Assembly: GCF_030936135.1 (NCBI RefSeq)
Contig: NC_082595.1
Span: forward strand, 18,675,930-18,739,929
Reading direction: 5' to 3'
Origin: Gavia stellata
Taxonomy: Eukaryota; Chordata; Aves; Gaviiformes; Gaviidae
Length of the DNA stretch: 64,000 bases
The notes under the pieces were generated by a model. The model did no database searches. It had not been told where the DNA came from and saw only the letters and a list, made by a program, of their open reading frames with translations. This document shows positions 55,113 through 64,000 of this stretch, piece by piece. The translations under genes and the position numbers were made by a program. Position 1 is the first letter of the stretch. Each line of letters opens with the position of its first letter.

Positions 55113-55144
55113 CAGCCGGCAGCAAACCCAGGGGCAGCTGTTTT

Positions 55145-58100
55145 CGCCGCCGCTGCAGCGGCACCGAGAGGCAGCGCCTTGTCACAGCTGTAGCTGTCAA
55201 CTCGTCAGCTGGTGAACTTCAGCTCCTGATGACCTTTGCCACGGGTAACAGGAAGGCTGGTGTTTGACGGACACCTTTAGTAGAAAGGGCAAGTGCTTTT
55301 CTTCTCAGCACTGGCTAGAATCCACTCTCTGAAGAAAAGACATGAAGCACTAAAATAGGCTGCTGCTGTTCGCACTCATGTGTTTCGTCCAACACAAACA
55401 TCTGATTTTGATGCAAGTTCCCTGTTCACTTCATGTTACAGCATTCATAGTTTGCTGCGTGAGCAAAAAAGATTTGTTATTATTCCTGGCAGGTAATACA
55501 TGTTCTTAACCGTCATTTTGAAAAAATTTAGGGTGAGTGTGCAGCAGACATAGAAATGCAAGAGGCCCTCAGGCAGAAGGGGATTTGTCCTGTCATTGGA
55601 TTCAGTCCTTTTACCACAGCACAGCTGGTGATGCTTCTCACCACCACCCCCTAGACTGTCAGGTGTACTTTGTGTATGATCCACTGGTATTTTTAATATA
55701 TAGATCATTGCATTAAAACAAATCATTAATATTAAGTCATAGTGAAGAGCAGCTGGTAGAGCTTATGCCTATGAGGACTGAATTGAGAAGAAAAGTCACA
55801 AATTGGTCTTTCAAATCCTGTGTCATTATGCCTTTTCTAATTTCAGTTACGCACGGTGTTCAGGCTTCACTTACCCCATGTTCTGTCATTGGTCACGGAA
55901 ACAAAAGGAAGTATCCTTTATTGAATTTAATTGGACTGGAAAGACAATAGTAAAATAAAGCACAAATAAGATGTTTAACGCTGCTAAGCATCTCTCAGTA
56001 GCTCTCCACAGTGCTCTCTTAGCTTCTAGTATTGGTCTCTTGTATAAATTCCAAATGCTGCTATTTAAAGCCAAGCACAGAATTTTTGGATTTGCACATA
56101 TTCCACCATCCTCTGGTAAAAACCCCTCAGAGTTCTCCTATTCTTACCCATTCCTTCTGACTCTATACAAATAACATGCTGCATTTTGGTTTTGCTTAAC
56201 ATAGCCTCTGCAGGTTCAAAGGCCTTTTTGTTAGTGGGCATAGAGTTGCAAATATAAAACTTTGTTTCTTTGGGAGAACCCTGAACTATGAGTCTTTCCT
56301 TTCTTAGGAAGTGTTCTTCTAATTAGAGAGTAAGAAGTAGTCAGGTGATGCTTAAAGTAAATGCACAAGTGACAGAATTTTGTGAGTTGAAACTTTATTC
56401 ACAAGGATAAAAATAAACATAAGTGTAATGTTTACGGGGAGTTGATAATCTGACATCTTGTACAGTTAGATTCTGTGGGTGTTTTTTAAAACAAGGAAAT
56501 ACATGCAAATAAATATTAAATATAAGGCAACATCAGTGAAATTACAAAACTTTATAGCAGCAATGCTGGAAATAAAGTTTTCATTTGCTATAAACTGTCA
56601 TTACATTATGTCCAGGTGAATTTATAGACTCTTGTATTTAATGCTTCATGAAACAAGTTACCACAATGAGTGAGCATGAAGCTGAAAGGCACAAGAAATA
56701 AAAATTCATACAGTTCATCTGTTCCAGTGCTTTGTGTTGCTTTGCTTATTTCATGCTACTCAAATAAATGCACATTATAAATTCTGAAATAGAGATGGCA
56801 TGAGTAACAACAAAGGCTTGTAAAAGGTTTTACTGAAGTAGATAAAGTATGATGGAGAAATTGGTGTTTAGGCCTTGCTAAAAGTATTTCTCAAAATACA
56901 CGATTACTGTAATTCTGCTTTGGTGACAGTTACTTTTACTGAGTTGTCCCCTCAGTACTTAGAGGGGATTTAAAAAGGTTTTAAGAAGTGAGAGCTTAAT
57001 CAGAGAGGAAAAAAAAAATTCCACCACAACCCTCTGCTTGGCTAAGATCTCACTTTGTCATCTTACTTTTCTCTTGGATTCTAACAAGGCAGAAGTTACA
57101 AAGGTAAGTTTGACATCTGGTGCTGGAGCTATTCTCGTGGGCCCAAAGCCCTCAGTTTTTAAGTGACTAGGAGGGGCAAAAAGAGCCTGGTAACTCAAAA
57201 GCATGTCAAATTGTTCAAAGAATCTTGTGACAGCAACGAAGTATAGGTTTATTATCTGACACGTAAATACTCTCTATTCCTATGACTGTCCTCTTTCATT
57301 TGTTACGTACACTTTTTCCAGCATAATAACGAATTAAAACACCTCCGTAACTTCCTGTTGTCACAGCAAACTATCATCTTGCTCACAGCTGCACAAGGAG
57401 CAGAAACTTTTTTTTGCAGGTTTGCACACAACCAAGCAGGGCCCTGGAACACTAGCACCCACTCTTGAATATTCATGAATGAAATTATTCCCTCCAGTGT
57501 GCACTATCATACAGCTGTAAATTTCATTTGCCATCATGCTGCCTTTTCACCAACCAGCGACTAACTTTATCAGTCTTTCCCTATTCAAAGCACTCAAGGG
57601 TAGATGTTAAATAGAAACATCAAGCATAGTCTCTACGTACAGGAAGCTAATTAGTTGAATAGCTGGACAGCAGTTAACATACGCACATAGTAGTCAGGTA
57701 TTGTACTGATGATGGTCACACAACATAGAAGCTAGTTATTAAATTTACAGAAGAACCTGAGGTGCTTCATTGCAAGGTCAGCTCTACAACTGATATTAGG
57801 AAAGGATGGCCTGGCAATGGCCCATGTAGAAGCCAGCATGCTAAACGTACATATGCCAACCTGAGAACTGTGGTGGATTTCTACAAACATGTCTGACTTC
57901 CCCCTGGAGCTCAATTACAAGCATTATAGCAGAAGAAGGTAACCCATCCTTTCTAATTCAATTCTAACCTGATGATTGCAAAACTAATCCACCCTGTTGG
58001 CAATTTGGATTCTAATACAATGATTAAATAATCCCATGCAAAGCAATCTAGCTTCAGGCAGGAAAGATGCTGAATTACATCCCAGAATATCCAGTCCACT

Positions 58101-58480
58101 TTCTTGGCAACGGGGGATGTGAATGCAAGTGCAAAGAGAGACTTGAAAATCGGGGTTTTTATCTCTACTGAGTCGTCTAACTGCTATGCTATGGGAGTTA
58201 CTGACTACAAGGCTATGGACAGGGATATTCTCAGAGCTAGTCTTTGGCACCTTGCCTCTTTGTTGTAAAGGGAGCCCGAATATCTAAGCTGAGTAAAGAT
58301 ATGTAAAGCTTGTTATTAAGTGATGCAATGGATCACATCCTGCTTGTAAAGGTGCCTCTGTTTTTTTTTCCCCAGCAACTCCTGTAAACATCAGGGAGGG
58401 TAACAGATAATTAGCGTAGATGCGTTCACTGCAAGAGCCTTCACAGTTGTAGACAAACAGACAAAAGCCCGTTGAGTTTA
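55145..58480. other. No gene recognised between SAYSD1 and the next unit
   Basis: AT-rich DNA with no recognised exons, RNA genes or transposon copies. Several AATAAA/TTTATT words occur, as expected from base composition. Confidence 0.55.
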
Positions 58481-58481
58481 G

Positions 58482-58572
58482 GATAGTGTTTTGGGGGGAT
58501 AGTGTTTTGGGGGGGGGGGATTTTTTGAATCTCGCTGATGCGGGCAGGCTGGGGGGGGGTGGGGGGGGGGGG
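58482..58572 (+). repeat. G-run cluster with a 16-bp duplication
   Basis: GATAGTGTTTTGGGGG occurs twice in succession (from about 58,482 and 58,498). The G-runs grow to 6 and 11. After 31 bases come G9, T, G12 and TGTGTG. Four or more long G-runs within 90 bases make a strong G-quadruplex candidate directly in front of the CpG-rich start of the next putative gene. Homopolymer lengths like these are often misread in assemblies. Confidence 0.85.
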
Positions 58573-58740
58573 TGTGTGCAGCCCACCCGGACGGTGGCGG
58601 CAGCCGGGAGCTGTCCTCTGTGCTGAAGCCGCCGCCTCCAGCGGACCCGCTGAAGCGCCGCCTTCCCGCCGCCGCGAGTGCAGCACCTTGCGGGTATCTC
58701 TCGCCTGCAGAAAATGAACAGGGCTGGAGGAGAAACAAAA
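58573..58740 (+). promoter_or_regulatory. CpG-rich promoter / first exon of an unnamed unit
   Basis: About 130 bases of dense CpG (CCCGGACGGTGGCGGCAGCC, GCCGCCGCCTCCAGCGG, CCGCCGCCGCGAG) followed by an AAA/GTGAGC donor whose intron starts at 58,741. This is the layout of a CpG promoter with a short first exon. A small ATG-started frame (58,714) crosses the donor in phase 0. If used, it would continue through the next two exons in a different frame and stop at 59,604. I favour the exon as mainly 5' UTR. Confidence 0.4.
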
Positions 58741-59095
58741 GTGAGCCCACACTGTGAACTACTGAATCTTCTCCAGCTAGGTGAAGTCTGGTAAGACCAG
58801 CTGTGGCCACAAACTGACTTCTGTGTATTTGCACCCACAAGAAGCAGACCATAGCTTAGAAAGAAAATGTCCTCTTGAAGCACAAGTCATTATCCTGTCC
58901 CTGTTAACACCTGTGTGCCAACTGGACAGGCAGAGTACCACATAAAAATGGAAGGGCTGTGCATTCAGGGAATACTTCCATCCATGTCAATGGAGATAAC
59001 ATGCACCTATTAATAGCAGATGAGGCCCCTACCAGATACTGGTTTTGGTTTATTTTTTTTTTTTTTCAAGCGAAGCTTAAAAAGAGCATTCAGAA

Positions 59096-60036
59096 ATGTA
59101 CACCACGCTACCTGCTGTATTGATGGATCTTCAGGATGCTGTTCTTCACCTACCCAGAAAACAGGTAAGCATATTTTCAACTTTAGCTTTGGGAAACTTA
59201 CTACAAAACTGATTCTTCCCTAAAACACAAGCTGTGTCCCACTAAGTTATTTTTTTCTAAAACTGGTCATAGCACCTTACCCTATCCCCATAAAAGTCTA
59301 AATGTATTTTTTGGCAATAATCATAGTCTGTATCCTTGTAATTTAATCAGTCAATCACCCAGCTCGCCCACTCAACAGTAATAAGCCATTGACCCTGTGG
59401 TTTCAGACTGGATCAATGCTATGCTTAAGTTTTGGACACCTGGAGGCCTTGTGTGCAAACAGGAAGAAACTTACTTTAGACGTGATCAATTTTTCCTCTC
59501 ATGTGTTGATTACATTAGCAGATTGCTTTCCCTAGAAACCTTTGTCCAACAGCCTGCAGGCAATGAGCAGCATATGCTTGTTTCTTGCTGGAGATGGCAT
59601 ACTTAAGCCACTTGCTTGGGTATTTAAGGGTTTTCAGGTATATTATACAGTTCATTGTTCTCCATCTGATTCACCTGCAGAAATCTTAGCTGAATGTGGC
59701 CTGACAAGTGGCAGCATAGACACTACTGCCTACTGTGCCTCCACTGCTGATGCTGTTGGCTGGACACTTCAGAGGTTTCATACTGCTGTCTCTCTGGACA
59801 TAAAAATGTTCCAATCTCCAGCGCTCCCAGCTTTTCCGAAACTCCATCTGAACCTAACAGAAGCAAAGAAGGAAACAAAACGAATGAATGTAGAACTAAT
59901 CAGATCTTTAAATGACTCCATTAGAAAAGAGCAAGGAAAAAATAAAGATACCATACTACTGAGAAAAGCTGGCAATGCTTTAAACCTGCAATATTATTGC
60001 TTCAAATTATCCAATTATCTCATTAGTCCATTGTAG
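59096..60036 (+). CDS. Unrecognised gene, 189 or 232 codons, possible premature stop
   Basis: Seen: exon 59,071-59,164 lies between a T14 acceptor (TTTCAAG) and a GTAAGC donor. Its ATG at 59,096 has an in-frame TAA upstream and gives 23 codons in phase 0. The last exon ends in a 166-codon frame (59,536-60,033) with TAA-free sequence, stop TAG at 60,034 and AATAAA at 60,084. Between them a TTTCAG acceptor at 59,406 opens the same frame for 42 codons up to TAG at 59,533. Either that TAG is the end of a good 3' splice site (TTGCTTTCCCTAG/AAA), giving 189 intact residues, or one substitution interrupts a 232-codon frame. The product has a hydrophobic, Cys-containing first half, an acidic/Thr-Ala middle and a basic helical segment ([19 protein letters not shown]). 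No signal peptide or clear membrane span is evident. I recognise no family. Confidence 0.4.
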
Positions 60037-60083
60037 GGTATTCTGTATTTCAAATAATGACAGCATTCACTTTTACTTGTAGA

Positions 60084-60089
60084 AATAAA
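60084..60089 (+). promoter_or_regulatory. Polyadenylation signal of the unnamed unit
   Basis: AATAAA 48 bases after the 60,036 stop, followed by a T-rich stretch (TCTTATCTTCATTATTTTATT) within 50 bases. Its distance from the long frame supports 59.1-60.1 kb as a real terminal exon. Confidence 0.5.
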
Positions 60090-60109
60090 GCTCTTTTATG
60101 CACTAGGAA

Positions 60110-63100
60110 ATCTTATCTTCATTATTTTATTCTAAATTGTATTCAGCTGCAATACTGAATGTACTCTGTGCCCTACCAGTACTAACAATTAAGTTGATTT
60201 TGCTTATCAACCATGAAATGACTGAAAAGACTGGCTTCCTGCTCAATACTGTCACCACAGGTATTCTTAAGAGTTCTGTTTTAACTTCTGGTTTGATTTA
60301 AACAGTATTATGTCTTGGATTATTTTTGTTCTTTGAATATTTATGGGTTTTTATTCCATACAAAAATGAAGATTTATTCAGAATTGAAAAACCAACAATT
60401 AAGCACGTTAAAGACTGTACTTTTCCCCCCATTTTAAATAGCAATTACAGTATCTCATTCCAGATACTAGCTTTTTTTAAAGCTACAAAATATGCTCATC
60501 CAGTCACAGGTTCTGGGTTAAACTGTGTAACTTCTGTACTCATTTGGAAGTTTATCCAGGGTCTTGTAACTGCTAAAGAACAGAATTTAGATCTTCCTGT
60601 TCCACAGGCAAAGTTCTTGCCACTTGACTGAAGTAAGAACTTCCATTAGCTTTTAACACATAAGGCAGAGGACATAAAATTGAACCTTTTTTACTCTAGA
60701 AAAAGGCAGTAATCAATTCATTATGGTGTGTACTTCAGCCTGGAAGTAAGTTCACTATAGGTGGGTCACTCAAATGAGCCTCTTCTGGAGAGTTCCTTTT
60801 TGTTTCCTTTTAGGGTCCAATACTGACCACCAAGAAGACTAAATAGGTTGATGGCACTTCCAGCGCAGGCTTGTCATCATACCCAGGCTGCTGAAACCTT
60901 CATACTCTGAGGGAAACTTCCTAGGGAACCAGCTGCTGTATGTCTTTCTTCTCTGCTTGTTCATTGTGAAATACTGAGTCTGGGAGACAGCCCTAAAAAA
61001 GGAGCAAAGCCTTACATAACTAATTGTCTTCCCTTGGTGGTTACCTCTAGCAGTGCTCGTCAGCTCTGTGCTACAGCCCTTGTACTGAATACTGTCCTGG
61101 TGGGAACCAGCTGCATATCTGTGTTTCTGACAATGGAATCTATCCCTCTGGTATCACAACCAAAGGGGACAGAAGGAAAGATGCTGAGATAGAAGCTTGT
61201 ATTTTACCGTGATAACTGTGGGTTGTTGCGCCAAAAACTGCACAAAGACACCAGAAAAAGACAGTGTGTCTAGGATAGCTTAACATAGAAGAATGAGGGA
61301 GAACAGCCTAATAAAGACAGAAGAGGAAACAGTGAAACGCAGGGACCATACTGTCGGCAGGAGAATAATTGACCTTATTACCACCCCAGTACTTGGTACC
61401 TTTTGGGGGCATGGAAAACAGCTGGTTTAATAGGCAGCACTGGAAAAAAGCAGTTGTAGACATTTAAAGGCAGATCCTGAAAGAAAGCATGAATGTACTT
61501 ACTGACAGAATAAGTCAATAAGCAACAGAAATGGGTATCTTAGAATCAGTCAAAAGGAGGAAATGAGTCTTCAATCTGGCTGGACATGACAGGCTGTATC
61601 CTAGAGCTATGATACAAATAGCCTGCAAGATTGAAGTGAAGTGAACGGGAAGACCTGAACAAAAGACTGTATCAGAGATGATGTCTTAGGGATGGATCTG
61701 AATGACAGAATATTAGTTTTCTCTCCAGAGGTTAGTAAAAGGGTAAAGAGCAGCTCTGCTGTCCATGTTGAATTGAGTTTTTGCCTAGACGGCTGTGAAT
61801 GTATGACTGAGGGAATAGGTTAAGATTTATTTTGTTCTTGAGCACAAAAGTAGATCTACAGATCTTTCAGCAAAATAATTAGCCTAGTAACTTCCATGTG
61901 GGGATAAGATTCCCCAGAAATAAGCTACACAGGGAAAAGGGAACCAAGAACAAAACTCCCATGGGAAAGGAGAAGGAAAATTTTTGTGTAGAGTATTTTG
62001 AAAAAGAAAGGTAAGAGGTATGAGAACTTGAAAAGATGGTCGTGGAGGTTAAAGGTGGAGAAGACTTCTCACAGAGAGCAGCTGATTGAGCTTAATGAAA
62101 CTAATGGGCAAGGATGCTGAGAGTGTGGCAATGAATCTGGAATGTGATTACAAAAAAGTTAAAAACTTTGGCAAAAAACATCTCAACAAATCATAGTGAA
62201 AGGAAAGTACGTCTGAAATGAGATGGAATGGAGCTGGTGGAGGAGTTCAATGGATAGTCTGTATAGAGAATGAAAAGAAATGAAAAAAAGAAGGGAAGAT
62301 TGGGCAGTAATTAAAAAAATTCAGGAGTCCTGGAGTCAGGACAGATTCTTAAGGTAGAAGAGAGTGAAGTGTACTTCCATTATGATAGGAAGGAGGCAAA
62401 AAGGAGAAGCAAGACTACAGAGAATGAAACCTGAACCAGCTTAAACTAATTCTGGTGGAAAGAGACAGCATCTCTGTGGTTTAAGGTATTTCTTACAGAA
62501 AGCAACACTAACTGCAGAAAAACTGGGCATGTTAAGCCCAGCTCATTTTGCAAAGAACATTGGTGATAACCGGCAATCTGATGAGACCCTGCTGTTGGCT
62601 TCAGAGCAATATCAGAGAAAATCCAGAATCTTTCAGGTGAAATATGACTGAAATATGAACATATTTTAATGTTTTTCCGTAAGTAGATACTAGAAAAGGA
62701 CATTAATATCACTTCTAGTTTCATTTCTATGCTTGATCTGGCACCGAGACTTCCAAAAAAACTTTTATTCTGTATAGTTAAGGAAAAAGAAAAGGAGTCA
62801 ATGATTCACAGGCAAAAATAAAAATATAGACCATATTGCAAACAAGGATAGTCTTCAGGCACATATAGTCTCTCAGAAGAAAAACATTTTCTCATTTAGT
62901 TTAGGAAGAATTTCTCATATAGTTTAAGAAAGAAATAGAAGAGACTTGACCTAATCAAACTCTTTACATGGGTTTATTTTATGGATGCTGATGACTGGGC
63001 TTGACAAAATCCTTCTCCCTTTCAACAAGAGTTGGAACAAGGAAAATAATCCATCCTAGACTGTCTGTCAGCTTTCTGTGAAGCTGAGCACATCGTGGTT

Positions 63101-64000
63101 AGATTTTACAAATTACATTACAAAGGCAAGAGAACTATAGCAACAAGAGAGGACCTCTTAGAAATGTAGGTAGGCTACTTCACAGTAAGTTCCCTCAAAT
63201 GAAACAAGCCTACCTGTTTCAGGGTTTGTAATAAAGTTTGGGCTATGATGTAACTTTGCCCTTGTATCACATGGAGGAACTTACTGGGCATTACTCATGA
63301 CAGGCCTGGCTGCAGCTGCATAGGGGATGTATAAGCAAAGGTCAAAATGAATCAAAAGAAATACATGATGCACCAGCAGACGGTGCTGCATTTCAGGATT
63401 AAAGTACACCTGTAAAACTGTACAAGGGATTTGGAACAAATATTCTCTAATTTATGCTTGAGCAAAGCCTGCTGCTACCCATCTCTGACTTCCGTAAGCG
63501 GTACAATTAACACATTCACTTAAACCAAAATCTTACCCACAAGCTACAAAAGTGAACAGTCTCCTGCAGGGCTTAATTCAGGATGCCTGCTGCTTTTCTG
63601 TTGACTCCAGCCTGGCCATAATGACACAAATAGAACATTTTTCCATTGATTTCAATTCCTTGATGAGGCCTATCTCTCAATAGGTGATTTTGAATTACCG
63701 TGTCATGTTTAAAAGTAGATTTAGCATAAGTGTTAAACACGTTGATGTGCATTGAACTTAATAATGTGCTACCAAATTAGTAGTGTTTGCTTCCCTTGCA
63801 AGCCTGGCTGCTGAATGAATGAATAATGATAATCACTTCGAATGTAACATGAAAGATTCCTGCAATACTGAAACAGAACAAAACTCTTTCCCGCAACAGG
63901 GCTGGGATTCAGCAGAAGCTGTACAAGATGGTACTTGCAATCAATTAACTCAAAGCGCTACCTACATTTCTTCTGGGCCCGTGGGAGAGCTCACCACTCC
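60110..64000. other. No gene recognised
   Basis: AT-rich and locally A/G-rich DNA (especially 61.9-62.4 kb) with no recognised exon, RNA gene or transposon. Frames at 60,326-60,631 (+) and 62,446-62,724 (-) lack splice-like borders and protein-like composition. Confidence 0.5.

Larger units (their letters stand above)
54090..55140. promoter_or_regulatory. SAYSD1 CpG island
   Basis: About 1 kb of very high GC and CpG content spanning the SAYSD1 promoter, both exons, the intron and the 3' end. Promoter-type words precede the start codon: a GC box GGGGCGGGGC at 54,221-54,230, a second C-rich GC box (CCCCGCCCCCC) near 54,240, and an NRF1-type site next to the ATG. No TATA box is visible, which suits a broadly expressed gene with dispersed start sites. 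Confidence 0.85.

Overview
The window looks like a gene-poor stretch of a bird nuclear genome. The best evidence is three 3'-truncated CR1 retrotransposon copies, all on the + strand and all ending in the avian-type tail (GGTTGGACTTGATGATCTTA, then TTTTCCAACC and repeated GATTCTGTG). There are also GT-AG introns, AATAAA signals and a compact CpG-island gene. Nothing suggests bacterial, viral or organellar DNA: I see no operons, rRNA, tRNA or CRISPR arrays.

Layout. Positions 1-53,000 are AT-rich and mostly without recognisable genes. They hold microsatellites, homopolymers, a few short tandem duplications, a purine-rich tract (36.2-36.7 kb) and two short CR1 tails (41.6 and 48.0 kb). A few minus-strand segments have splice-like edges and could be exons of an unrecognised gene. 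The best is at 35.56-35.83 kb, with an AATAAA 0.3 kb downstream; two phase-compatible segments lie at 42.6 and 44.0 kb. These remain low confidence.

From 53.07 to 55.14 kb lies a GC-rich promoter and gene domain. A first CpG cluster (53.08-53.33 kb) is followed by a 0.47-kb CR1 copy. Next comes the CpG island of SAYSD1, the one gene I recognise with confidence. It has two exons on the + strand, a 90-bp intron, 154 codons, the family signature SAYSVFN and a polyadenylation signal at 55,043. A (GGGGCC)4 run sits just past its 3' end.

At 58.5-60.1 kb is a second probable transcription unit on the + strand. It shows a G-run and CpG-rich start, a GTGAGC donor, a short exon with an ATG, a GTAAGC donor, and a terminal exon ending in a 166-codon open frame with AATAAA 48 bases after the stop. 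I cannot name its product. A TAG lies between two open stretches of the same frame. It is either the last bases of a 3' splice site, giving an intact 189-residue protein, or a premature stop in a 232-codon frame. This is the most interesting unexplained locus here. The rest, 60.1-64.0 kb, shows nothing recognisable.

SAYSD1 acts at the endoplasmic reticulum. I see no functional link between it and the unnamed downstream unit beyond shared strand and a distance of about 3.5 kb.
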